A DNA stretch of 64,000 bases from Oscillatoriales cyanobacterium (GTDB lineage: Bacteria > Cyanobacteriota > Cyanobacteriia > Cyanobacteriales > Microcoleaceae): NCBI GenBank assembly GCA_004292955.1, contig RDXX01000029.1, positions 61,650-125,649 of the forward strand, read 5' to 3'. The notes beneath the pieces are model-generated. The model was not told the origin of the DNA, did no database searches, and was given only the letters and a program-made list of their open reading frames with translations. This document shows, piece by piece, positions 1 through 7,668 of the stretch. A program made the position numbers and the translations under genes. Numbering within the stretch: the stretch's first letter is position 1; the number at the start of each line of letters is the position of its first letter.

Positions 1-728
1 TAACATCAAGCTGGTCAGAAATTGCTCATCGTTTAGTGGCTGGTGTACCAGGTGCCGGTAAAAGTAACTTTCTGAATTGGGTGATTTTTCAGTTTATCTA
101 TGCTAATCCCACAGGAAAAATTTATATTGCCGATTTTGCTGGAGTTGACTTTAATTTTTTGGTCAAGTATCTCAAAGATAATGTTGAAATTGTCACAACC
201 ATAGAAGAATGTCAGTTATTCGTTGAAAAACTCCACACCGATGAGTACCAAAGACGAATTGAATTACTCAAACAGTATGAAGTGCAGAATATACAGCAAT
301 TAAAGAAACAGGGGGTTGATATCCCACGCACCCTTTGGATAATTGATGAAGCCGCTGCTATTGCTCGTGCTTCTGATAAACTGCAACGAATTATTGAAAA
401 CCGATTAATTCAGTATGCTAATCAAGGGAGAAAATGCGGTTTTCATGTTGTTTTTTGCACCCAAAGACCTACAAGTGCGATAGTTTCAAACCAGGTGCTT
501 GATTCCTGTGAAGAAAAAATTGTTTTCCGGGTGACAGAAGAAGCCAGTGGACTGATTCTAGAAAACAGTTTAGCTGGGACAATACCAAAAAAAGCGCTTG
601 GTAGGGCTGTTCTAAAAGGATCTGAAGGTGATAATATATTCGTGAATACTCCCTTTATTAGCATTCCTGTAGGGAAAACAGTGTCACTACAAGATACGCT
701 CTGGCGTCATCTAGTATCTGAACCTTAA
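1..728 (+). CDS. FtsK/SpoIIIE-type DNA-translocase-like ATPase, 3' part
   Basis: The reading frame is open to the left edge of the window, so the 5' end lies outside; the GTG at 36 is internal, not a start. Visible are a Walker A loop (GVPGAGKS), a Walker B strand (LWIIDEAAA), the FtsK-type TQRP motif and the following FR(V)xxxxxSGLIL region typical of FtsK/SpoIIIE motor domains. Such P-loop motors move DNA or, in type VII secretion (EssC/EccC), drive protein export. The neighbours downstream are a small helical protein, a nuclease toxin and an EndoU toxin with immunity, which favours an export role over chromosome segregation. That choice is inference. Only the last motor domain is visible, so tandem ATPase domains or membrane anchors cannot be judged. 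Confidence 0.8.
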   Translation, partial: TSSWSEIAHRLVAGVPGAGKSNFLNWVIFQFIYANPTGKIYIADFAGVDFNFLVKYLKDNVEIVTTIEECQLFVEKLHTDEYQRRIELLKQYEVQNIQQLKKQGVDIPRTLWIIDEAAAIARASDKLQRIIENRLIQYANQGRKCGFHVVFCTQRPTSAIVSNQVLDSCEEKIVFRVTEEASGLILENSLAGTIPKKALGRAVLKGSEGDNIFVNTPFISIPVGKTVSLQDTLWRHLVSEP

Positions 729-768
729 GTGGAGATGTTTGTATGTATTTATCAAAGGAGGTTAGTCT

Positions 769-987
769 ATGAGCTTATCATCTGAAATCGAAGAATTCCG
801 GGGCATGATTAGCCGAATAGTTGAGTCACTGGAAGACGTAAATGCGTCCTCAAGAAAAGTTCCTGAGACTGTTCAATCTGAACTAAGCAGAAAATTTTCA
901 AGTTTATCAGAGGGCTGTGATGAGGTATCTAGCGAACTCAGAACAGCCATTGAAATGCTTGAAGGAATTAAATCCCGTTGGGGTTAA
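769..987 (+). CDS. small helical protein, homologous to N-terminus of the next gene's product
   Basis: 72 residues, acidic, predicted almost entirely helical with heptad-like spacing, ending in KSRWG. A strong Shine-Dalgarno (AAAGGAGG, 754-761) precedes the ATG. Aligned end to end it matches the first ~72 residues of the following 313-aa protein: similar N-terminus (SLxxxIExxR versus TLxxDIExWR), a shared SEL/QFSxL-like middle, and the same xxRWG end. The size and helical character recall WXG100/LXG-partner proteins of type VII systems, but no W-x-G turn lies in the middle, so membership in that family is not shown. Probably an export partner or chaperone for the adjacent toxin; function inferred from context only. 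Confidence 0.7.
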   Translation: MSLSSEIEEFRGMISRIVESLEDVNASSRKVPETVQSELSRKFSSLSEGCDEVSSELRTAIEMLEGIKSRWG

Positions 988-997
988 GGAGTAAAAT

Positions 998-1939
998 ATG
1001 ACACTCAGAGACGACATCGAACAATGGCGGACTAAAATCGCCCAACTACTAGAAGCGATGGATGAAATTCATGCTTGCGCCGATCGACTTTCTGAGTGTC
1101 CTGCTTCTGAGTTAGGCTGGCAGTTTTCGACGCTGCTAGAAATGTGTGAGGAAAGCTTAAGTCAAGTTGAACGTTTAAGAGAGGAATTGGAAGAGATACA
1201 AAACCGGTGGGGTTTTGGTACGATGAGGAATCAAAGTTTTTTGTCTTCAATCACTCATCCAACAACTAAATTGGCTAATACGACTGTTAATGATACTTCT
1301 ATTCAAGATACGATCGCCAAAAGCGAGATTTTTTTGACAACCGCTATTGCATCAGGTGTACCCACATGGCTAGCCCTCGAACTCGCTAACCTTCCGGGTG
1401 ATTCTTGGATGTTATATGAAAATCCCAACGCGACAGAAAGACTCACTGATTTAACCCAAAATCCCGCCAGTGACTATTATCAAAAAAAACCGAGTACGCA
1501 ACTACAAGGCGATCAAGGGGAATTAGCCTTATTAAAAATGCTGTTAGACTCTGATGATACAGAAAATCTTCTGTCAAGTTTACGAATCAAACCTAAACTT
1601 AATTTTGAAAATGGCAAAGGTTACTGTAAACCAGATTTTTATCTAACATCTCACCGTTTAATTTGTGATGCCAAAGCTTATAAACCTAGTTCGATTAGCT
1701 CTATTAAGACAGCATCTAAGAAATATGTTAACTATCTTCAGGAAAATGGAGGAGGTGAAGTCAGATTTTATGTACCTAGAGATACTTATATCAAATGTCA
1801 GCACAAACTCAATCGACTTCAATCTCAAGAAAACGGCGTCAATGTTACCATCCATCCTATGACCATTGATTATGAACATATACTTTGGAAAAAAGAATTA
1901 GTTTATACTTATCTTAAGTCTTTGCTAAAGTTTAAGTAA
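998..1939 (+). CDS. polymorphic-toxin-like protein: helical N-domain plus PD-(D/E)XK-like nuclease
   Basis: 313 residues with AAGGAG upstream of the ATG. Residues 1-72 repeat the fold of the preceding small protein and end in NRWG. A linker region (about 75-165) includes a hydrophobic stretch (ASGVPTWLALELA). The C-terminal part (about 165-313) carries the signature of a restriction-endonuclease-like fold: an acidic helix (GDQGELALL), KPDF, then ICDAKAY, i.e. the E...D...DxK arrangement. This would make it a DNA-cleaving toxin carried on an export module. It lies 10 bp after the small protein and 8 bp before the EndoU toxin, so the set is probably one operon. The nuclease call is by motif only; no dedicated family was recognised. 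Confidence 0.65.
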   Translation: MTLRDDIEQWRTKIAQLLEAMDEIHACADRLSECPASELGWQFSTLLEMCEESLSQVERLREELEEIQNRWGFGTMRNQSFLSSITHPTTKLANTTVNDTSIQDTIAKSEIFLTTAIASGVPTWLALELANLPGDSWMLYENPNATERLTDLTQNPASDYYQKKPSTQLQGDQGELALLKMLLDSDDTENLLSSLRIKPKLNFENGKGYCKPDFYLTSHRLICDAKAYKPSSISSIKTASKKYVNYLQENGGGEVRFYVPRDTYIKCQHKLNRLQSQENGVNVTIHPMTIDYEHILWKKELVYTYLKSLLKFK

Positions 1940-1947
1940 CTCCTTCT

Positions 1948-2337
1948 ATGAGCAATAATTCTTCAGGCAATATTCCCAGTGGAGTTGATGTCAATAATCT
2001 ATCTCAAATCAACTCTCAGCAACGCACTCATATTCTCGATAGTGACACCACAGGAGGTGGTCACGGCCCTGGTAGAGGAATTTCTGGTAAAAGTGAATTT
2101 CCCGCAAGCTGGAGCGACGAGCAGACTATCAATTATATTTCAGAGGTGATTCAAGACCCTAATTCTATCTGGTTCCAGCAAAATGGAAAGGCGGGTGCTA
2201 AATACACCAAGACCGGAAACCCTGTAAAATGGCAGATTGATGGAACTAGAGACGGTGTTAACATAAGAGTAATTGCAGAACCAGATGGCAGAGGTGTCAT
2301 CACAGCTTTTCCGACTAATATATCGCCCAACCCGTAG
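1948..2337 (+). CDS. EndoU-family ribonuclease toxin (stand-alone module)
   Basis: 129 residues. The first ~26 residues are a polar linker; the rest is a bacterial EndoU domain: H28 in THIL, H39 in GGGH, the GKSEFPASWS block, DPNS and the TRDGVNIRV...ITAFPTN end that is diagnostic of the family. EndoU domains are metal-independent RNases used as tips of contact-dependent and polymorphic toxins (for example MafB). Here the module has no trafficking domain of its own, unlike most members; it starts 8 bp after the upstream toxin stop without a clear Shine-Dalgarno, suggesting translational coupling. The next gene encodes a matching MafI-type immunity protein. Confidence 0.88.
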   Translation: MSNNSSGNIPSGVDVNNLSQINSQQRTHILDSDTTGGGHGPGRGISGKSEFPASWSDEQTINYISEVIQDPNSIWFQQNGKAGAKYTKTGNPVKWQIDGTRDGVNIRVIAEPDGRGVITAFPTNISPNP

Positions 2338-2360
2338 ATAATAATTAAGGAGATAGACTC

Positions 2361-2627
2361 ATGTTTGACTATAAAATCGTGGTTAAAAAATTAAATGAAG
2401 TCCTTGCCAGACTTAAGGAATCTCTCTCAGACACTCAAATAGAATTTCTTCAATCCTACATCAATGCAGGTGAATGGAATTTAGCGTTAGAGATTTTGTG
2501 CGATATTCTCATTGAGGAAGAAATACCGATAGATTCAAGGGGTTATGAACTTTTGCAAGAAGTGGGCAATACCTTGAACATGGAAAAGGAAACGTGGGAG
2601 ATGCTAAAAGTGCAAGTAACTCCTTGA
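2361..2627 (+). CDS. MafI-family immunity protein for EndoU toxin
   Basis: 88 residues, AAGGAGA upstream. The core (LSDTQIEFLQSYINAGEW, then ALEILCDILIEEEIPI) matches the MafI family, the immunity proteins paired with EndoU/MafB toxins: a short all-helical protein with the SYINAGEWxLALE motif. It follows the EndoU gene by 23 bp. Expected role: cytoplasmic binding and blocking of the EndoU active site to protect the producer or siblings. The gene order toxin then immunity is the usual one for polymorphic toxin systems. Confidence 0.85.
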   Translation: MFDYKIVVKKLNEVLARLKESLSDTQIEFLQSYINAGEWNLALEILCDILIEEEIPIDSRGYELLQEVGNTLNMEKETWEMLKVQVTP

Positions 2628-2639
2628 GAAGGAATAATT

Positions 2640-3044
2640 ATGAAAATTAGTGCAGCAATGGTCAATCACTATTTATCTGACATAACAGTTGCGTGGTTCA
2701 ATCATCACGAACTACCGCCGGATGAAATGCAAGAATATTTGCCATTAGTTCAGTGGATGAAACAAAACGCCAGGAATCACGATGATTTGGAGTATTTGAA
2801 ACTGGCATTTGAATATTTGCTGACACATCCTGATGTGAATTATGAAGATTTTTCTGGCGGTCGTTACCCTTACGATAGCGATGATCTCATAGAAATAATT
2901 GATTTTATATACAGAACAATTTGGTCAGATTCACCCCCAGTATCGCTGAGCAATTCCGATGACGTACAACTTGTGTCTATATCGTTAGATGATTGGTGGG
3001 CCAGTCGCGAACAATTGGCTGAACTAATCACTTTATCAAAATAG
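2640..3044 (+). CDS. unknown acidic protein, candidate immunity protein
   Basis: 134 residues, GAAGGA upstream, 12 bp after mafI and therefore probably cotranscribed. Acidic and mostly helical, rich in Trp, Tyr and Asp (YEDFSGGRYPYDSDD; DDWWASREQL). No family recognised. Size, charge and position after a toxin-immunity pair fit an immunity protein, perhaps for the PD-(D/E)XK-like nuclease two genes upstream, which otherwise lacks a visible partner. That pairing is inference. Confidence 0.55.
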   Translation: MKISAAMVNHYLSDITVAWFNHHELPPDEMQEYLPLVQWMKQNARNHDDLEYLKLAFEYLLTHPDVNYEDFSGGRYPYDSDDLIEIIDFIYRTIWSDSPPVSLSNSDDVQLVSISLDDWWASREQLAELITLSK

Positions 3045-3071
3045 TCTCATTGGTAAAAGACAGAGGTAAAG

Positions 3072-3446
3072 ATGGCAAAAAAAATCTGGATTGTCTATAA
3101 AGCCGAAACCATGAGTGCTCCCGGTTGGGAAGAACGCCAGCTTATGCCGAGGGGCGGTTTAACTGATATTCTGTGGGAAAACTGGAGTTGGGAGGAAAAC
3201 CCAATTCTTCCCCAGCCTGGAGACAGAACCCGCGACTACGACAATCTCTCTGATTCCGGTAATGGAGTAACTCACGGGAAAGATGGAGATTGGATAGTTA
3301 CTAGCGTTCACCAGTTTTCTTCCTTTGATACTGACTTGCGAATTGTGCTGTGCTACTGTTCTTTCCAACCGATTACTTCTGATTGGGAAGCGCTTCAACC
3401 GGGTGAGTCTGTGAATCAGATATTGGCAACTGTCGAGCAATATTGA
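3072..3446 (+). CDS. unknown protein at the end of the toxin cassette
   Basis: 124 residues, AGAGGT upstream. No family recognised. It begins KKIWIVYKAE and is Trp-rich (WENWSWEENP), with a probable beta-rich second half (DWIVTSVHQF; LRIVLCYCSF). There is no signal peptide or membrane segment. It is separated from the preceding gene by 27 bp and followed by a rho-independent terminator, so it likely closes the operon. It could be another immunity protein or an unrelated cargo gene. Confidence 0.55.
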   Translation: MAKKIWIVYKAETMSAPGWEERQLMPRGGLTDILWENWSWEENPILPQPGDRTRDYDNLSDSGNGVTHGKDGDWIVTSVHQFSSFDTDLRIVLCYCSFQPITSDWEALQPGESVNQILATVEQY

Positions 3447-3464
3447 GTTGATGAAAGTTCGATC

Positions 3465-3493
3465 GCGTCTGGAGTAATTCAGACGCTTTGTTT
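3465..3493 (+). terminator. rho-independent terminator after the toxin cassette
   Basis: Seven-base-pair stem GCGTCTG / CAGACGC with an 8-nt loop followed by TTTGTTT, 19 bp after the stop of the last plus-strand gene and before the convergent XRE gene. Confidence 0.6.
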
Positions 3494-3510
3494 GAATGTA
3501 AATATGCCTT

Positions 3511-3750
3511 TTATTCCTGCACAATTTCCACCAACTCTTCAATCATCACATCAAATGTGCGGGCCAATTTGTGTATGGAAATGAAGTCAATAGTTGACAC
3601 CCCCGGACAGCGGGCGTAGTGTCTGACGGTGCTGTAGATGACTCCCGATCGCTCTGAAACCTCTTTCAGCGTCCAGCCTTTCTCAGCAGCGAATTCTCTG
3701 ACTTTTAACCTGACTAAACCCATACTTGACAAATGATGGTATACCGTCAT
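3511..3750 (-). CDS. XRE-family (Cro/CI-type) transcriptional regulator
   Basis: 79 residues if started at the ATG complementary to 3748-3750; an alternative ATG at 3721-3723 gives 70 residues. The helix-turn-helix is clear: VREFAAEKGWTLKEVSERSG followed by the recognition helix around STVRHYAR, then IHKLARTFDVMIEELVE, the usual XRE tail. A nearly palindromic GGTATACC site covers the longer start, which would suit autoregulation and favours the shorter start. It is a solo HTH protein between convergent and divergent accessory genes; targets unknown. Confidence 0.75.
   Translation of the reverse strand: MTVYHHLSSMGLVRLKVREFAAEKGWTLKEVSERSGVIYSTVRHYARCPGVSTIDFISIHKLARTFDVMIEELVEIVQE
3734..3749. 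promoter_or_regulatory. candidate operator, TGATGGTATACCGTCA
   Basis: A 16-bp near-perfect dyad (one mismatched pair) centred on GGTATACC at the 5' end of the XRE gene. Position and symmetry suit a dimeric HTH repressor site; no experimental or comparative support is available here. Confidence 0.35.
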
Positions 3751-3771
3751 AAGATGGTTTTATCCTAAAAA

Positions 3772-3810
3772 GCGATCGCCCCAACGCCTGGAAAACTAAA
3801 GGGCGATCGC
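3772..3810. repeat. inverted repeat built on two HIP1 octamers
   Basis: GCGATCGCCCC at 3772-3782 pairs with GGGCGATCGC at 3801-3810 across an 18-bp loop, between the divergent XRE gene and the next plus-strand gene. Confidence 0.5.
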
Positions 3811-3917
3811 CTGTTCAAATCAAACTCTTGCTTTCACAGAGGTCAACTACCCGCTTTCCGAGAGTTCAAACACCCGTAAACGACACGTCAACTACTCATC
3901 TCAAACAATTACAGACT

Positions 3918-4361
3918 ATGGTAGCAAACTTTTCGCGGAAATCAACCCCCGTTCATCCCTTGAGCCGGTTTGCGACTAAAGAGTCGATCGCGCGTCTCCT
4001 CAAAATCAAGGTAGAACAAATATATCGCATCGAACGCTGGCGGCATATCCTTTACGTGCACGCCCAAGGAATGAGTCGCTTTGTCAGCTACGCCGACTTA
4101 CCGCCAATTTTGGGAGTGGAATCGCCCAAAAGTTTAGATTTTGGTTACTGGAAGCGGCGCATGGCCAGCAACAAACAGAGAAATGCACCGGATTTTTGGG
4201 TAGATTTCTATGCACAGAAATTTAATCAAGCTGTATCGGTTCCTGAATTGTTCGACTGGGGGCGATTGGTGGGAGTGATTAAATTTATGTTGCCGAAAAT
4301 AGCAGTTGAATCGCTGCGGAATGTTTATGCACAGGAAAAATACGTGCTGGAACATTTCTAA
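3918..4361 (+). CDS. unknown protein (about 147-177 aa)
   Basis: The frame extends up to a TTG at 3828 (177 residues), but the first 30 residues are low-complexity and lack a Shine-Dalgarno; the ATG at 3918 gives 147 residues and is preferred tentatively. The protein is basic in its first half, with SIARLLKIKVEQIYRIERW resembling a helix-turn-helix or adaptor-like segment, and an aromatic middle (GYWKRRM; DFWVDFYAQKF). No family recognised. It stands alone between two intergenic stretches. Confidence 0.5.
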   Translation: MVANFSRKSTPVHPLSRFATKESIARLLKIKVEQIYRIERWRHILYVHAQGMSRFVSYADLPPILGVESPKSLDFGYWKRRMASNKQRNAPDFWVDFYAQKFNQAVSVPELFDWGRLVGVIKFMLPKIAVESLRNVYAQEKYVLEHF

Positions 4362-4451
4362 TTTGTAGCACAACACTTCAGAAAGGGCGATCGCTAAAAT
4401 ATAATTGGACTACCTAAAATATCCCTCGAAAACAAGCAAAGGAAAAAAACA

Positions 4452-4742
4452 ATGACAACAGAACGCTGGACAGACGCAATGATGGATGATTTGGCTTCTA
4501 CCGTTGAGGATTTGTCTTCCACTGTAGAGCAAACAACTCGGAATATCGAACAAACTAACCGCAATGTCGATATGCTTGTAGGTGCCGTCAATGCTCTTTT
4601 AGAAAGAGACAGTCAACGGGATGAAGAAATGCGGCGGCGGGATGAGGATTTTCAACAGTACAAATTAGAAAACGACCAAAGATTTAATACTCTGCTTGAA
4701 GAAGTCAGATTTTTAATCAGAAAACTGGGAGATAATCAATGA
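4452..4742 (+). CDS. small coiled-coil protein
   Basis: 96 residues, AAGGAAA upstream. Regular heptads run through the whole protein: STVEDLSSTVEQ then NIEQTNRNVDMLVGAVNAL and a charged second half (RDEEMRRRDEDFQQY; FNTLLEEVRFLI). No signal or membrane segment. Proteins of this kind are common and often multicopy in filamentous cyanobacteria next to Uma2 or TA genes. Function unknown. Confidence 0.6.
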   Translation: MTTERWTDAMMDDLASTVEDLSSTVEQTTRNIEQTNRNVDMLVGAVNALLERDSQRDEEMRRRDEDFQQYKLENDQRFNTLLEEVRFLIRKLGDNQ

Positions 4743-4945
4743 AAGATACTTTTTTTCATGATGTGTATAAACGCCCTTACTAAAAGTATTAATCCATAAG
4801 TATTGTTAGCAATATTTGGGAGACAATCAGATTGCGAATCAACCGGGTTTATTTCACCACGAATTGTTACACAAGTTACAGTAGTGCATCAACTCATAAT
4901 TTATGTTATGATTGAGTTGTACCTGAATCACGCTCGTAAATCGCT

Positions 4946-5245
4946 TTGGATTATAACTTTGATTGGAATCCAGCCAAAGAAAAGCAAAATATTCGCAAGC
5001 ACCAATTAAATTTTCGTTTGGCATCAACTGTTTTTCGCGATCCGTATCAATTAACACTCTATGATGAAGAACACAGTCAAGATGAAGATAGATGGATTAC
5101 CATAGGCGTAGATGAAACAGGAATTTTCAGGGTTGTTGTCCATACCTTTGAACAAACAGAGCGCTCCTCCTGCATGATTCGGATTATTTCAGCACGTAAA
5201 GCTACTTTCATTGAAACACAATCTTATCAAGAGAGGAAATTATGA
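4946..5245 (+). CDS. brnT: BrnT-family ribonuclease toxin
   Basis: 99 residues starting with TTG; an in-frame stop at 4937-4939 leaves no earlier start. The DUF497/BrnT signature is clear: DWNPAKEKQNIRKH at the N-terminus, DEDRWITIG and the final RIISARKAT motif. BrnT is a RelE-like RNase that halts growth by cleaving mRNA and is neutralised by the antitoxin encoded next. The stop overlaps the antitoxin ATG by 4 bp (ATGA), the usual coupling. Toxin-before-antitoxin order is normal for brnTA. Confidence 0.85.
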   Translation: MDYNFDWNPAKEKQNIRKHQLNFRLASTVFRDPYQLTLYDEEHSQDEDRWITIGVDETGIFRVVVHTFEQTERSSCMIRIISARKATFIETQSYQERKL

Positions 5246-5442
5246 AATCAGAATATGATTTTTCTGCGTCAGAGCAAGGCAAATTTTACCATCCTGATGC
5301 TACCTTTCATTATCCAATTTATCTAGAAGCTGATGTCGAGCAGTTCGTGACTAAAATTGCCGAAACTAAAAATATTGACGTTCAAGTTTTGGTCAATGAA
5401 TGGCTGAGAAACAACATTAAATTAATTCAAAGTATTGAGTAG
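5242..5442 (+). CDS. BrnA-like/CopG-type antitoxin
   Basis: 66 residues, start overlapping the brnT stop. The N-terminus (MKSEYDFSASEQGKFYHPDA) is the conserved head of antitoxins found with cyanobacterial BrnT toxins. The rest (VEQFVTKIAETKNIDVQVLVNEWLRNNI) resembles a ribbon-helix-helix DNA-binding domain, so it should bind BrnT and also repress the operon. Confidence 0.8.
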   Translation: MKSEYDFSASEQGKFYHPDATFHYPIYLEADVEQFVTKIAETKNIDVQVLVNEWLRNNIKLIQSIE

Positions 5443-5543
5443 GTTAGAAACCCGGTTTCTCGCGCCGCACCCATCATCCCGACAATTTCCGCAGCATCAG
5501 CGATAATAGTATCAGCGAACTATCCAAAATCGAGGAAAAATCT

Positions 5544-6128
5544 ATGCTCGCGACTGCCAGCGAATTATCCACAATCGAGGAAACAGCTCTGCTCGCGACT
5601 GCCACTGTACCAGACAATCTTACCATAGAAGACTTCATGGCTCATCCGCCCAAGAATATGGAATGGGTGGACGGTCAAATCGTAGAGAAACATGGAGCCA
5701 CACTCAAGCATAGTAAAATTCAATCAAGCTTGAGTTTTTCTTGGGCAAATTACATGATTTTTCGCCAACAGGGAGGTGAAGTTTATATTTCACCACCTTG
5801 CCGCACCAACCGACAAGTTCGCCGTCCCGATGTAGCTTATCTCACACCAGAATTAGTTGCACAATTCGGCGATGTTCCTACTTTTCCGCAGAGTTTCTCT
5901 TTAGTTGCCGAGATAGTTTCACCCACAGATATTGCTGAAGATGTCTTTCTCAAAGCACAGGAATATTTGGCATCTAGCTGTCAGGAAGTGTGGCTAGTTT
6001 TCCCTGAAAGTCATTTAGTATTCGTGGTAACACAAAATCAAATATTGGGATTTCGAGCGGGCGAAACAGTCAGCACGCAACAAGTTCTCACAGGTTTTAC
6101 CATTGCCGTCGATGAATTGTTAGCTTAA
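5544..6128 (+). CDS. Uma2 family (DUF820) putative endonuclease
   Basis: 194 residues, GAGGAAAA upstream. DUF820/Uma2 hallmarks: FMAHPPKNMEWVDGQIVEK, the RRPDVAYLTPE segment (the P-D of a PD-(D/E)XK-like site), LVAEIVSPTD and KAQEYLASSCQEVWLVFP. Uma2 proteins are a very expanded cyanobacterial family with a restriction-endonuclease fold; their biological role is not settled. The first ~25 residues contain a short repeat (TASELSTIEETALLATAT) that the paralogue at 7808 lacks. Confidence 0.85.
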   Translation: MLATASELSTIEETALLATATVPDNLTIEDFMAHPPKNMEWVDGQIVEKHGATLKHSKIQSSLSFSWANYMIFRQQGGEVYISPPCRTNRQVRRPDVAYLTPELVAQFGDVPTFPQSFSLVAEIVSPTDIAEDVFLKAQEYLASSCQEVWLVFPESHLVFVVTQNQILGFRAGETVSTQQVLTGFTIAVDELLA

Positions 6129-6265
6129 AATATTAAATTATTAGATAAATGATTCTTTGAGTCCGTGCACCATCCGGACTTTGTTTGTCGAGCATCGGAA
6201 TTATATTCTGCGACAATTATTATTCTGCGCGCATTCTCAAATCAAATTGCTACAATATTTTTAAC

Positions 6266-6458
6266 AGGACTTACTCATTAAGGCCAAAAAAACCGGGTTT
6301 TTTACCTAATCTGTCGATTACAATCCAGGATTTTCGTAAAAAAACCCGGTTTCTCACTACCCGAAGGCCCAAGAAACCGGGTTTTTTGCCCAATTTGTGG
6401 AATCCAACGAAGGATTTTCGTAAAAAACCCGGTTTCTCACTACCCCTCCGTAAGTCCT
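6266..6458. repeat. tandem pair of AAACCCGGTTT palindromes between AGGACTTAC inverted ends
   Basis: Two copies of a ~80-bp unit (about 6285-6363 and 6370-6446), each an inverted repeat of GAAACCGGGTTTTTT and AAAAACCCGGTTTCTC around a variable ~35-bp core containing GGATTTTCG. The pair is framed by AGGACTTAC (6266-6274) and GTAAGTCCT (6450-6458). The same palindrome occurs at 17156-17221 and as a half copy near 5448. The plus-strand open frame through it encodes only the repeat and is not a gene. Confidence 0.75.
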
Positions 6459-6486
6459 ATTTAGTAATAATTCGGAGCAAATCGCC

Positions 6487-7668
6487 ATGTCAGACGACTT
6501 TTCCTTAGACGACGTGTTAATCAAAAGTTACGATGCCTTTAAAGACGCAGAAAACCAAGTGGGACAGTGCAATGTTTTAGTCATCGGCAAAACCGGAGTC
6601 GGCAAAAGTACCCTGATCAACTCGGTTTTTCGCCAGCGCTTAGCAGAAACCGGAGTCGGCCGCCCGGTAACTCACGGCATCCGCCAATATACAAAACCGA
6701 GTTGTCCGATTACAGTCTACGATACTCCCGGACTCGAACTCAATGCCGAACAAATTAAAGTTATTCAATTAAACGTTGCTAAACTAATTGAAGACCAAAG
6801 ACTCCTGCACCCCAAAGAACACATTCACGTCATCTGGTACTGCATAAATCACGGCGCTAATAGAATTGAATCTGTCGAAGAAAGCTGGCTCAAGGAAATG
6901 GAAGTTAAAGATGTACCAGTTATTTTAGTGCTGACTCAGACTGCATCGAAAAAGCCGAGCGAGTTTTTTAAGCAACTGGAACACATGAATTTGCCAGTAA
7001 GTCAAATTATCCCCGTGATGGCTGAACCGGAAGAAATTGATGATGATTATACAGTAAAATCTCACGGTTTAGACAAGTTGGTAGATGCAACTTTTCAACT
7101 GCTGCCGGAAGTAGCTAAAAAAGCTTTTGTTAAAGAACAAATTGCTAATGTTGCGCTCAAATCCGATATGGCATTTAAGTATGTGACTGGTTATGTTGCT
7201 GGTTCTGCAATTGTCGGTGCGACTCCTGTACCTTTTGCTGATGCGCCGATTTTAATGGCGATGCAAACGGCAATGATTGCTAATATTACTGTGATTTTTG
7301 GAATGCCCTTTGATAAGGGGTTTGTTTCGGCGATGCTGTCTGCTATTAGCGGTGCTGGTGGGGTGACTGCTGTTGGCAGAAGTATTGTTACTAATTTGAT
7401 TAAAATGATTCCGGGTGCTGGTACTGTTGTCGGCGGTGCTATCTCCGGTGCAACGGCGGCAACTCTCACGCTTGCCCTCGGTTTGGCTTACATTGAAGTG
7501 CTTAAAGCTTATATGAAAGCTCAAATTAATGGTGAACAACTTTCTTTACAGCAGTTGACTAAGATGTTTGTGGATTTGTACAAGGATTATGCCTCGTCGG
7601 GCCGTAAAACTTTGAAGGATGACAAACAAAATCAACCGAAGCCACCGAATCAAATTAATATTGAGTAG
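6487..7668 (+). CDS. dynamin/YcjF-like GTPase with DUF697 domain
   Basis: 393 residues, GGAG upstream. GTPase motifs: G1 GKTGVGKST (34-42), G3 DTPG (79-82); at the G4 place there is LTQTA instead of NKxD, as in several GTPases of this type. Residues about 225-365 form a hydrophobic, Gly/Ala-rich DUF697-like region (YVAGSAIVGATPVPFADAPIL; AISGATAATLTLALGLAY) that probably inserts in or docks on membrane. Likely a membrane-associated GTPase; the substrate process is unknown. It stands between two Uma2 genes in an accessory region. Confidence 0.75.
   Translation: MSDDFSLDDVLIKSYDAFKDAENQVGQCNVLVIGKTGVGKSTLINSVFRQRLAETGVGRPVTHGIRQYTKPSCPITVYDTPGLELNAEQIKVIQLNVAKLIEDQRLLHPKEHIHVIWYCINHGANRIESVEESWLKEMEVKDVPVILVLTQTASKKPSEFFKQLEHMNLPVSQIIPVMAEPEEIDDDYTVKSHGLDKLVDATFQLLPEVAKKAFVKEQIANVALKSDMAFKYVTGYVAGSAIVGATPVPFADAPILMAMQTAMIANITVIFGMPFDKGFVSAMLSAISGAGGVTAVGRSIVTNLIKMIPGAGTVVGGAISGATAATLTLALGLAYIEVLKAYMKAQINGEQLSLQQLTKMFVDLYKDYASSGRKTLKDDKQNQPKPPNQINIE

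Noticed and set aside
6185..6508. 107-codon plus-strand frame rich in KKPGF
   Set aside because: Encodes the AAACCCGGTTT palindromic repeats and overlaps the start of the GTPase gene.
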